A stretch of 64,000 nt of DNA from Maricaulis sp965228215 (GTDB taxonomy: Bacteria; Pseudomonadota; Alphaproteobacteria; Caulobacterales; Maricaulaceae), in the NCBI GenBank assembly GCA_965228215.1, contig OZ245800.1, positions 2,976,001-3,040,000 on the forward strand, written 5' to 3'. Shown here in pieces: positions 43,856 through 51,835 of the stretch (position 1 is its first letter; each line of letters starts with the position of its first letter). The position numbers and the translations under genes are program-made. The notes below the pieces were generated by a model. That model made no database searches. It was not told where the DNA came from and saw only the letters and a list, made by a program, of their open reading frames with translations.

Positions 43856-44122
43856 ATGAATCACAAGCACCGCAAGACCTTGCACGCCCTCTTCGCACAT
43901 CCCGAACCGGCCAATCTCGCGCCGGCAGACGTGGAGCATGTGCTGGCCGATCTCGGCGCGGAAATGCATGAACGCAGCGGCGCGAAATTCTCCGTGACGC
44001 TCAATGGGCATACCGCCAATTTCCATCACGCCCATCACAGCCTGCCCAAGGACGAGGTTCGCTCCCTGCGCAAATACCTCGAGACCTGCGGCATCGACCC
44101 CGAGCGTGATTATCCGCTCTAG
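43856..44122 (+). CDS. Orphan HicA-like double-stranded RNA-binding-fold protein
   Basis: An 88-residue protein that resembles HicA-family toxins (mRNA interferase fold). It begins MNHKHRKTLHALFA, has a DVEHVLADLGAEMHER helix, then beta strands and FHHAHHS, where HicA has its catalytic histidine, and ends in a RSLRKYLETCGI helix. CAGGAGACAG precedes the ATG at 43856. No HicB-like antitoxin gene lies on either side: upstream is a divergent SDR gene and downstream a lipoprotein esterase gene. It may be a non-toxic RNA-binding relative. Confidence 0.75.
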   Translation: MNHKHRKTLHALFAHPEPANLAPADVEHVLADLGAEMHERSGAKFSVTLNGHTANFHHAHHSLPKDEVRSLRKYLETCGIDPERDYPL

Positions 44123-44212
44123 CGAGACGTCAGCCTCCCGCAGATCGCTATCGACTTGACCCGGCCCTGCCGCAGCACCAGCTTTGCGGTAGTGCCTGGG
44201 GAGGGTTTCATC

Positions 44213-45919
44213 GTGCTGCGTTCTGCCATTCTTGGACTGTCCGTTCTTGCCGTATCCGCCTGTTCCTCGGTGGACGAGGCCGAGTTCGTGCCCGTGGCGG
44301 CCGATGACCTGGTCCGAAATCTCGACCAGGGCCGGTTCGCAGGATTCGAAAGCGAGCACGGCGCTGCCGTGTGGATGGCCCTGCCCTATGCCGCGCCGCC
44401 GATCGGCAATCTGCGCTGGCGGGCACCGCGGCCGCCTGTTCCCCATCACGGCGTACAGGACGCTTTGAACGCTGGGCCGGTCTGTCTGCAGGTCACCAAT
44501 AATCTCTCGGCCGGTGAGCGCTACGATCCCGGTGTGCTAATCGGCGATGAAAATTGCCTGACATTGGACGTGTACGCGCCGCGCGACGCGGCCGCCGGCG
44601 ATGACCTACCGGTGATGATGTGGATCCACGGCGGATCGAACACCTGGGGCTCGTCCTCGGCCTATGACGGTTCGACCCTCGCCAGCCAGCAGGGTGTGAT
44701 CGTGGTGGCCGTGCAATACCGGCTCGGCCCGATAGGTTTCCTTTCCCACCCGGCCCTGCGAGAGGGCGCGGAAATGCCGGACGATGAGGCGGCGAATTTC
44801 GCCCTGCTCGATCTCGTGGCGGCGCTCGACTGGATCCAGAGCAATATCACCGCCTTCGGTGGCGATACCTCCCGCGTGACCGTCTTCGGTGAAAGTGCCG
44901 GCGCTTACAATATCTCCGGCCTGATGACGATGCCGCAGGCGCGCGGTCTGTTTCACCGGGCCATCATGCAAAGCGGTGGTTCGGCTTCTGTCGCCCGGGA
45001 TATTGCCGAGGCCGGCGGTGGACAGGATGATGTCCCGGCCAATACGGCTGTCATGGCCATGGTAGGGGCGGAAGCCTCCGGCGAGAGGCTCCGATTGCTT
45101 TCGCCCGAAGCCGTTTTTGCGCCCTATCGCGACGAAGACGGCGAATTGCTGACCATGCCTCGCATGATCGAGGATGGCGTGACCCTGCCGCTCGGCGGCA
45201 TCCGGGCCGCTGCCGCTTCGCCGGACGGGTTCGCCCGTGTCCCGCTGCTGACCGGCACCAATCGCGACGAGATGAAGCTCTACACGGTCTTCAATGACAG
45301 ACTGACACGCCGGCTGGGCCCGCTGGTCTGGCCGCGCGACCGGGATGCCTATAACGCTGCCGTCGAATATCCCAGCCGTGTCTGGCGCTACAACGCCGTC
45401 GACGAATTGCTCTCCAGCCTCGCCGCGAACGGGCATACCGAATTGTGGAGCTATCGCTTCGACTGGGATGAAGGCGGTTCGGTGCTTCTGACCGATACGG
45501 GGGATCTGCTCGGTGCGGCGCACGCCATGGAAATCCCCTTCGTGTTCAATCATTTCGAGCTCTTCGGCTCGTTCGACAGCGTCTTGTTCAACGACCGAAA
45601 TGCCGAGGGCCGCATCATGCTTGCCGAAGCCATGGGCGCCTATTGGAGCGCGTTCGCCGCGACCGGCATCCCCGGCGATGCGGACGGGCTCGGCCCTGAA
45701 TGGCCGCGCTGGTCCGAGGCGGGTGATGCGCTCAGGCTCGACACGGTCGCGGATGGCGGGATCGAACTGATCACCCGGCGCGAATCCCCCGGAGACATCG
45801 CTGCGGATCTGGCCCGTGATGATCGCCTGGATGACACGCTGCGCTGCGCCGTTGCCGCGGACATCTCGAGCCGGGAAACCCGCCTGCGCCCGGATTTCGA
45901 CCGCGCCATCAACTGCTGA
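44213..45919 (+). CDS. Type-B carboxylesterase lipoprotein
   Basis: Alpha/beta-hydrolase of the carboxylesterase/lipase (COesterase) family, 568 residues. A lipoprotein signal ends VSAC (C17). The oxyanion motif IHGGSN, the nucleophile S228 in FGESAGAYN, and a histidine in GAAHAMEIPFVF match the family. The GTG at 44213 is chosen because GGGGAGGG precedes it and the signal peptide then starts correctly; an ATG 19 codons earlier would bury the signal. It hydrolyses esters in the envelope. It stands alone between the HicA-like gene and the GH17 operon. Confidence 0.88.
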   Translation: MLRSAILGLSVLAVSACSSVDEAEFVPVAADDLVRNLDQGRFAGFESEHGAAVWMALPYAAPPIGNLRWRAPRPPVPHHGVQDALNAGPVCLQVTNNLSAGERYDPGVLIGDENCLTLDVYAPRDAAAGDDLPVMMWIHGGSNTWGSSSAYDGSTLASQQGVIVVAVQYRLGPIGFLSHPALREGAEMPDDEAANFALLDLVAALDWIQSNITAFGGDTSRVTVFGESAGAYNISGLMTMPQARGLFHRAIMQSGGSASVARDIAEAGGGQDDVPANTAVMAMVGAEASGERLRLLSPEAVFAPYRDEDGELLTMPRMIEDGVTLPLGGIRAAAASPDGFARVPLLTGTNRDEMKLYTVFNDRLTRRLGPLVWPRDRDAYNAAVEYPSRVWRYNAVDELLSSLAANGHTELWSYRFDWDEGGSVLLTDTGDLLGAAHAMEIPFVFNHFELFGSFDSVLFNDRNAEGRIMLAEAMGAYWSAFAATGIPGDADGLGPEWPRWSEAGDALRLDTVADGGIELITRRESPGDIAADLARDDRLDDTLRCAVAADISSRETRLRPDFDRAINC

Positions 45920-45964
45920 CAACCCGCCTCACCGGTGAAATCGCCACTCCCTCTGGACAAATAG

Positions 45965-45978
45965 TGACAACGTTGTCA
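45965..45978. promoter_or_regulatory. LacI-type operator before the GH17 genes
   Basis: TGACAACGTTGTCA is a perfect 14-bp palindrome with the central CG and the TG/CA arms typical of LacI-family sugar repressors in proteobacteria. It lies 64 bp before the chosen ATG of the first GH17 gene. No LacI-type regulator gene is in the window. Confidence 0.7.
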
Positions 45979-46041
45979 TACGAGGGTCGATTTGTTCCTC
46001 CGGGGCGCCTGCACGCGGCCCGCAATCATCGGAATTGCCGC

Positions 46042-46932
46042 ATGTCCAATCCCTACAAACGCAAGCTGGCCCTGGCGGGTATCGACGCCGAACGTCTCGG
46101 AGAAGCCGGACTGGGTCGCCGTATCCAGAGCATTGTGGGCGAAGGCCTGCATGGTCTCGGTTTCAGCCCCTATGTCGACGGACAGGACAATCTCACGGAT
46201 GTCAGCCCGGAACAGATCCGCGACCGGCTCGCCATGCTTGCGCCCTACACGCAATGGATCCGGACCTTTTCCTGTTCCCGAGGCAATGAACACGCGCCGG
46301 GCATTGCCCGTGAGTTCGGGCTGAAATCCATGGTCGGTGCCTGGATCGATGATGATCCGGAGACCAATGAGGCCGAGCTGGCCAAGGCGATCGAGATCGC
46401 CAAGCGCGGCGAAGCCGACATCCTGGCGATCGGCAATGAAGTCCTGCTTCGCGAAGAACTGGACGAGGACGCCCTGATCGAGCTCATCGAGCGGGCCAAG
46501 GCGGAAGTCGACATCCCGGTCGGTTATGTCGATGCGTATTTCCTGTTCGAGGATCATCCGCGCGTGGCCGAGGCCTGTGATGTGATCCTGGTGAATTGCT
46601 ACCCGTTCTGGGAGGGCTATCCGATCGAGCATGCCCATATCTACATGCGGGAAATGTATCGCCGCGCGCAGCGCGTTGCCGACGGCAAGAAAGTTATCAT
46701 CGCCGAGACCGGCTGGCCGAATATCGGGACCCGTGATCGCGGCGCCGAACCCTCCCGCATCAATGCGATGAAGTATTTCATCGATGCCGTGGAATGGACC
46801 CGCAAGGAAGGCATCGACCTGTTCTACTTCGCCGGTTTCGACGAGGCCTGGAAAGTCGCCAAGGAAGGTGATGTGGGGGCCTTCTGGGGATTGTGGGACA
46901 AGGACGGCAATCCGAAATACTACGCCGCCTGA
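46042..46932 (+). CDS. GH17-family glycoside hydrolase or glucanosyltransferase, no signal peptide
   Basis: A 296-residue TIM-barrel enzyme of glycoside hydrolase family 17 (1,3-beta-glucan active). E133 in AIGNEV is the acid/base and E222 in AETGWP the nucleophile; the strand order fits the family. It has no signal peptide, so it should act inside the cell on imported oligosaccharides. The ATG at 46042 is chosen because an in-frame GTG at 45964 overlaps the operator; the GGAA ribosome-binding site is modest. The next gene, a second GH17, overlaps its stop (TGATG). Confidence 0.85.
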   Translation: MSNPYKRKLALAGIDAERLGEAGLGRRIQSIVGEGLHGLGFSPYVDGQDNLTDVSPEQIRDRLAMLAPYTQWIRTFSCSRGNEHAPGIAREFGLKSMVGAWIDDDPETNEAELAKAIEIAKRGEADILAIGNEVLLREELDEDALIELIERAKAEVDIPVGYVDAYFLFEDHPRVAEACDVILVNCYPFWEGYPIEHAHIYMREMYRRAQRVADGKKVIIAETGWPNIGTRDRGAEPSRINAMKYFIDAVEWTRKEGIDLFYFAGFDEAWKVAKEGDVGAFWGLWDKDGNPKYYAA

Positions 46933-47894
46933 TGTTCAATCTGTTCCGGTCCCGCGGGCGCAGGTTTGCGCCGCCGTATGCCAATGCCATCTGCTATTCC
47001 GGCTATCGCGAGGGCCAGAGCCCGCCCAGCGGCGTTTTCCCGTCCTATGAGGAAGTCCGGGAGGACTTGCAGATTCTCGCGCGGCACTGGCGATATCTGC
47101 GCATCTATGACTGTACCCGTCACGCCGAAATCGTGCTGGACGTGATCCGCCGCGAAGGCCTGCCGCTGCAGGTCATGCTGGGCATGGGACTGGGCGCGGA
47201 GGTCAGTAATCCCGCCTGTCCCTGGGGCGGCGAGTATGACGACGCGACCCTGGCCGCCAACAGGCGTGAAAACGATCGCGAAGCCGACCGTATGATCGCC
47301 CTTTCCCGCCGCTATCGCCGCGAGGTGCTGGCGCTGTCGATCGGCAATGAAGCCAGTGTCGAATGGAATGACCACATGGTCCCTGTCGATCGCCTCGTGC
47401 ATTTCGCCAGGCGCGTCGGCGCGCGCGGCCGCCACCCTGTCACCTTCTGCGAGAATTACGTGCCCTGGGCCGACAAGCTCAGGCCGCTCGCCCGCCATCT
47501 CGACGTGATCAGCGTGCACACCTATCCGGTTTGGGAATACAAATCGGTCGACGAAGCGCTCGCCTATACGCAGGAGAATTATTACGCGGTGAAGGGCCGG
47601 TATCCCGACAAGCCGGTGATCATTACCGAGGCCGGCTGGACCACGCGCTCGAACGGGCGCGGTATTGATCCGCACAACGCCTCGGAAGCCCTGCAGGCCC
47701 GCTACTACGCGGAACTTATGGCGTGGGCCGACAGCGAGGACATCCTGACCTTCGTCTTCGAGGCCTTCGACGAGCCCTGGAAAGGCTCCCCCGATCCGGA
47801 CGAGCCGGAAAAGCACTGGGGCCTGTTCCACCTGGACCGGACACCGAAACCGGTGATGGCGGACCTCTTCGAGGACCTTGAACGAAGCCGTTGA
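46932..47894 (+). CDS. Second GH17-family glycoside hydrolase
   Basis: A 320-residue GH17 protein. E140 in SIGNEASVEW is the acid/base and E233 in ITEAGW the nucleophile. It starts FAPPYANAICYSGYREGQSP, close to exo-1,3-beta-glucanase-like bacterial proteins, and carries no signal peptide. It is translated through the TGATG overlap with the first GH17 gene; the two are not close duplicates, so they probably act on different linkages or chain ends of a beta-glucan such as laminarin. The MFS transporter gene follows 78 bp downstream. Confidence 0.85.
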   Translation: MFNLFRSRGRRFAPPYANAICYSGYREGQSPPSGVFPSYEEVREDLQILARHWRYLRIYDCTRHAEIVLDVIRREGLPLQVMLGMGLGAEVSNPACPWGGEYDDATLAANRRENDREADRMIALSRRYRREVLALSIGNEASVEWNDHMVPVDRLVHFARRVGARGRHPVTFCENYVPWADKLRPLARHLDVISVHTYPVWEYKSVDEALAYTQENYYAVKGRYPDKPVIITEAGWTTRSNGRGIDPHNASEALQARYYAELMAWADSEDILTFVFEAFDEPWKGSPDPDEPEKHWGLFHLDRTPKPVMADLFEDLERSR

Positions 47895-47905
47895 TCGAAA
47901 CGGCG

Positions 47906-47933
47906 TTTCCCTCTCCGGCCACAAGTCTATATC
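47906..47933 (+). promoter_or_regulatory. Candidate promoter of the MFS transporter gene
   Basis: TTTCCCT, 13 bp, then TCTATATC (seven of eight to GCTANAWC). It suggests that the transporter can be expressed apart from the GH17 genes. Confidence 0.3.
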
Positions 47934-47972
47934 AATGACGACACATCACGACGGCAGGTTCTGGGGAGAAAC

Positions 47973-49325
47973 ATGACCGACACGAGTGAGACGGCAAAAA
48001 CGCCAGCGTCCGAAGCCATCCAGCCGCTGGCCGAAGGGCCCCGGCGATACGCACTCGGACTTCTGCTGGTCATCTATATTCTCAACTTCCTCGACCGCCA
48101 GGTCGTCAACATCCTGGCCGAGCCGATCAAGCTCGAACTCGGACTTGCCGACTGGCAGCTGGGCGTTCTCACCGGCCTGGTGTTTGCGGTCTTCTACACC
48201 TTCCTTGGCCTGCCGATCGCACGCCTCGCCGAGCGCGCCGACCGGGTGAAGATCATCTCGGTTGCCGTCGGCGTCTGGAGCTTCTGCACGATGGCATGCG
48301 GCCTCGCGAGCAATTACGCGCTGCTCCTCATGGCCCGTATTGGTGTTGGCGTCGGAGAAGCCGGCTGCACCCCTCCAGCTCACTCATTGATTTCCGACTA
48401 CACGCCGGCCGAAAAGCGCGCCTCAGCCATCGCCTTCTACTCGATGGGGATCCCTCTCGGATCACTCGCCGGCATGGCGCTCGGCGGTCTGATTGCAGAT
48501 AGTTACGGTTGGCGGGCCGCGTTTTTTGTTGCCGGCGCACCGGGTGTGTTGCTCGCGATCCTCGCTTGGCTGACCTTGCCCGAACCGCGGCGAAATGCGC
48601 CTTCGGTCAAAGCGGCAGATCATCCGTCCGTTTCAGATGCGATCCGCGAACTCGCCGGAAAGCCGGCCTTTCTCTGGATGTCACTCGCTGCTGCTGTCAA
48701 CGCGATGGTCGCGTATGGCCATCTGTCTTTTTACGGCTCGTTCTATCTGCGTGTTCACGCCGAGGGACTCCAGGGGCTGGCAGAAACGTTCAATAACGTT
48801 CTGGGTACGCAACTCGGTGCAATCGGATTTGTGGGTCTGGCTCTCGGCCTGCTGATCGGCATTTTTGGAGCTATTGGTACTTTTGCCGGGGGACAGTTCG
48901 CCGACCGGTTCGTCGCCCGCGATGCCCGCGCGTTTGCCGGCATCCCCGCAATCGCGGCGATGATCGGTTTCCCGCCCTTCCTTCTCGCAATGCTCAGCGG
49001 ATCGACAGTAATGTCTCTGGCTGCACTGGCGATCGTCACGCTGCTGGGCTCGGTCTGGTACGGTCCGGTGTTCGCAAGCGTGCAGAGCCTCGTCCAACCT
49101 CGTACACGCGCGACCGCCTCTGCTGTCATCCTCTTCGTGATCAATCTTATCGGTCTCGGATTGGGTCCCGTCATTGCCGGTGTGGCGAGTGACATCTTCG
49201 CGGTGCAGTACGGTCCCGTGGAAGGCTTGCGTCTCGCGCTTATTACTGTCGGGGTTATGGGCCTGCTGTCGATTCCGGCGTTCTACATGGCCTCACGCAC
49301 GCTTCGCGATGACGTCGAGACCTGA
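47973..49325 (+). CDS. MFS transporter, spinster-like
   Basis: Major facilitator protein of 450 residues with 12 membrane helices. The start LLLVIYILNFLDRQVVNILA and GLPIARLAERADR (the loop 2-3 motif) are typical of the Spns-like group common in Caulobacterales and sphingomonads. GGGGAGA lies before the ATG. Its place after two cytoplasmic GH17 genes would fit uptake of beta-glucan oligosaccharides, but relatives of this group also sit beside lipid and aromatic pathways, so the substrate is open. Confidence 0.87.
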   Translation: MTDTSETAKTPASEAIQPLAEGPRRYALGLLLVIYILNFLDRQVVNILAEPIKLELGLADWQLGVLTGLVFAVFYTFLGLPIARLAERADRVKIISVAVGVWSFCTMACGLASNYALLLMARIGVGVGEAGCTPPAHSLISDYTPAEKRASAIAFYSMGIPLGSLAGMALGGLIADSYGWRAAFFVAGAPGVLLAILAWLTLPEPRRNAPSVKAADHPSVSDAIRELAGKPAFLWMSLAAAVNAMVAYGHLSFYGSFYLRVHAEGLQGLAETFNNVLGTQLGAIGFVGLALGLLIGIFGAIGTFAGGQFADRFVARDARAFAGIPAIAAMIGFPPFLLAMLSGSTVMSLAALAIVTLLGSVWYGPVFASVQSLVQPRTRATASAVILFVINLIGLGLGPVIAGVASDIFAVQYGPVEGLRLALITVGVMGLLSIPAFYMASRTLRDDVET

Positions 49326-49357
49326 CGGGTTTCGACGGGGCTGCCGTCTTGTGTAAA

Positions 49358-49384
49358 CTCCCCGGGGGGCAAATCCCGGGGAGG
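49358..49384 (+). promoter_or_regulatory. Hairpin that encloses the ribosome-binding site of the AlkD-like gene
   Basis: CTCCCCGGG (49358-49366) pairs perfectly with CCCGGGGAG (49375-49383), loop of 8 bases. The right arm contains the GGGGAGG ribosome-binding site (49378-49384), 7 bases before the ATG, so translation would require the hairpin to open. Confidence 0.5.
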
Positions 49385-49390
49385 TTGATC

Positions 49391-50035
49391 ATGACGGTAT
49401 CATCGCGCGCCAAGGCGCTGATCGCGGAATTCTCGACCGGAGATCATGCCCGCGGCGCAATCAAGAAACGGGCGAAGGAGATCAAGACAGATCACGCCCT
49501 CGCCCTCGAACTCTGGGCATCCGGCGCCTTGCAGCCACGCATGCTCGCTGTGCTCCTGATGGACCGCAAGCAGATGACCGGGGAGATGGTCGAGACGCTT
49601 GCGGCTGATCTCGATGCCGGACCGGAAAAGGACGCGACTCATATTTCCGAATGGCTTCTGGCTAACCAGCTCATGAAGTCGAAACCGCTGAGCCGGCAGA
49701 TCGAGACCTGGGCCAATCATGAGCTTCCGGTCTTGCGGCGGCTCTTCTGGTATCACCAGGCCAGGCTGCGCTGGACGGGACAGACACCGCCAGGCAATTC
49801 CTCCGAACTCATGTCCGCCCTCGAGAGCGAATTCGGATCCGAGGAGCCGATCGTGCAGTGGACGATGAATTTCTGTGCGGCCTGGATGGGCGTGCATGAA
49901 CCGGAATACCGCGAGCGCTGCATTGCACTGGGCGAACGGCTCGGCCTCTACAAGGAGGAAGTCGCGCCGAAGGGCTGTACGCCGAACTACCTGCCGGAAT
50001 TCATTCGCATCGAAACGGAAAAGCGCGCGGGCTGA
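49391..50035 (+). CDS. DNA alkylation repair protein, AlkD-like (HEAT repeats)
   Basis: A 214-residue all-helical protein similar to the DNA alkylation repair (AlkC/AlkD) family. HALALELWASGALQPRMLAVLL and MVETLAADLDAG resemble its HEAT repeats, and a tryptophan-rich VLRRLFWYHQARLRWTG and WTMNFCAAWMG follow. Members remove N3- and N7-alkylated bases. The ATG at 49391 is set by the GGGGAGG site. It is the second alkylation-repair gene here, after ada. It converges with the ribokinase gene. The family assignment is from memory of repeat pattern, not from a catalytic motif. Confidence 0.75.
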   Translation: MTVSSRAKALIAEFSTGDHARGAIKKRAKEIKTDHALALELWASGALQPRMLAVLLMDRKQMTGEMVETLAADLDAGPEKDATHISEWLLANQLMKSKPLSRQIETWANHELPVLRRLFWYHQARLRWTGQTPPGNSSELMSALESEFGSEEPIVQWTMNFCAAWMGVHEPEYRERCIALGERLGLYKEEVAPKGCTPNYLPEFIRIETEKRAG

Positions 50036-50041
50036 GCGCGT

Positions 50042-50899
50042 CTATCCGGCCAGAATGCCGTCGACGACCGCGCGATCCGGGATCGCCGTCTGCGCCCCTG
50101 CCCCCAGACAACTGGCCGCTCCGGCGGCGCAGGCAAAGGCCAGGGCCTTGTCCGGCGACTGATCCTCGATCAGGGCCACCGTAAGCGCGCCGACGAATGT
50201 GTCGCCGGCGCCTGTCGTGTCCACCGCCTCGACGGCGGGAGGACGAGCCCGCGCCAATTCCTTGCCGTCGCGATACATCACGGCGCCTTCAGCACCGAGG
50301 GTGAGAACGACTAGGCCACCGGATGCAAGCAATGCGTCCAGGCCATAGAATTCCGCCTCGCTCTCATTGACCACAAGCACATCAGCCCGTTCGAGCAGGG
50401 CTTTCGGCACGGCGAGCGCCGGCGCCAGGTTGAGCACGACCAGGCCGCTGCAGCGCTGGGCCGCGGCCAGCAGCGTATCGACGGGGATTTCCAGCTGACC
50501 GATCAGGGCGCCATCAATGCGTTCGGGAAGATTGTCGGGACCGAGCTCGGCATTGGCACCGGGCGCGACCACGATCTGATTCTCCCCCTCCGCGCTGACG
50601 GCAATCAGCGCCACACCAGTGGGGGAATGTGCCAACCGGGTCAGACCCGACAGGTCCACACCCGCTGCGTCCAGCAGGCTCAGTGCGGCCTCAGCCTCGC
50701 TGTCGCGGCCAACACAGCCGATCATGCCGACATCTCCGCCCAGCCTGCGCGCGGCCAGAGCCTGGTTCGCGCCCTTGCCTCCTGGATGGCGGGAGAAATG
50801 TCCACCGAGAATGGTCTCGCCCGGGCCCGGCAGGCGATCGCATTGCACAACCAGGTCCAGATTGATCGAACCGGCGATATAGATGCGCGGCCGGCTCAC
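50042..50899 (-). CDS. rbsK: Ribokinase
   Basis: PfkB-family sugar kinase of 285 residues that phosphorylates D-ribose to ribose-5-phosphate. The N-terminal signature GGKGANQALAARRLGG and the C-terminal DTTGAGDTFVGAL with catalytic Asp are intact. Its ATG overlaps the nucleoside hydrolase stop by 4 bp. In this operon it would use the ribose freed from nucleosides. The family placement is strong; deoxyribokinase or a related pentose kinase remains possible. Confidence 0.9.
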   Translation of the reverse strand: MSRPRIYIAGSINLDLVVQCDRLPGPGETILGGHFSRHPGGKGANQALAARRLGGDVGMIGCVGRDSEAEAALSLLDAAGVDLSGLTRLAHSPTGVALIAVSAEGENQIVVAPGANAELGPDNLPERIDGALIGQLEIPVDTLLAAAQRCSGLVVLNLAPALAVPKALLERADVLVVNESEAEFYGLDALLASGGLVVLTLGAEGAVMYRDGKELARARPPAVEAVDTTGAGDTFVGALTVALIEDQSPDKALAFACAAGAASCLGAGAQTAIPDRAVVDGILAG

Positions 50900-51831
50900 A
50901 GGCGCCTCATGCGCTCAAGGAGTAGGTCGAAGACACGGTCAGCTTCCAGTTGGGTCACCCAGTCGATCTGTCCCGCGACCTCCGGCCCGGCATAGATATC
51001 GATAGCGGTGTGCCCGCGGGTCAGGCCCTCACCGGTCTCGACGGCGGCAGCCGCTCGGCGATGGCTGAAGAGTTCCGGAGCGAGCAGATAGGCGATCGTG
51101 CAGGGATCATGCAGTGCGGCCCCCTCAGCTCCGTAGACATCGCCATAGATGCGATTGACGTGACCGATCATCTCATGCGCGATCATGCAGGCGGGATGGG
51201 CACCGGCTTCCATCTCGTGCATCCGCGCTGGCGTGCAGCGCAGCTGCAGGGTCGCATCAAGACCGATCAGGGTGATCGGGCGGCCGCAGGCAAGGACGAT
51301 CGAGGCGGCGTGCGGGTCGGCGTAGATGTTGAATTCGGCAGACGCGGTGATATTGCCGCCCGCCTCCCGCGCCCCGCCCATGATGACGAGACGGTCGATC
51401 GAATTGGCGATTTCCGGCGCCTTCACCAAAGCGACCGCCAGATTGGTCATCGGACCGGTGATCACCATCGTGACCGGCGTATCGGCGTTCCCAAGCAGGC
51501 GGATCAGGGCATCGACCGCGTGTTCCTCACCGGCGGTGACAGAGGGTTCAGGTAGCTCCGCCTGGCCCAGACCGCATTCCCCGTGAATGTGATCGGCAAA
51601 CACCGGTTCCACGACCATCGGTCGCGGACAGCCGGCAAAGACCGGGACATCGGTCCGTCCCGCCAGCGTCACCAGGCCCAGCGCATTGCGCGTGCAGACA
51701 TCAACCGGGACATTGCCGGCCACGGTGAGGATCGCCCGCACGTCCAGCGCCTCGGGCGATGCCAGCGCCGCCATCAGGGCGACGCAGTCATCAATCCCGG
51801 GATCACAATCGATGATGATCGGACGCGTCAT
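50896..51831 (-). CDS. Nucleoside hydrolase
   Basis: Inosine/uridine-preferring nucleoside hydrolase of 311 residues. The Ca2+ site IIDCDPGIDDCVAL starts at residue 5; VMGG and an AEFNIYADPHAA segment follow as in RihA/RihB-type enzymes. It splits nucleosides into base and ribose. The ATG at 51831 lies 4 bp after the transporter stop. An upstream ATG at 51861 would overlap the transporter gene. With the CNT transporter and ribokinase it makes a complete ribonucleoside salvage unit. Confidence 0.92.
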   Translation of the reverse strand: MTRPIIIDCDPGIDDCVALMAALASPEALDVRAILTVAGNVPVDVCTRNALGLVTLAGRTDVPVFAGCPRPMVVEPVFADHIHGECGLGQAELPEPSVTAGEEHAVDALIRLLGNADTPVTMVITGPMTNLAVALVKAPEIANSIDRLVIMGGAREAGGNITASAEFNIYADPHAASIVLACGRPITLIGLDATLQLRCTPARMHEMEAGAHPACMIAHEMIGHVNRIYGDVYGAEGAALHDPCTIAYLLAPELFSHRRAAAAVETGEGLTRGHTAIDIYAGPEVAGQIDWVTQLEADRVFDLLLERMRRL

Positions 51832-51835
51832 AAGG

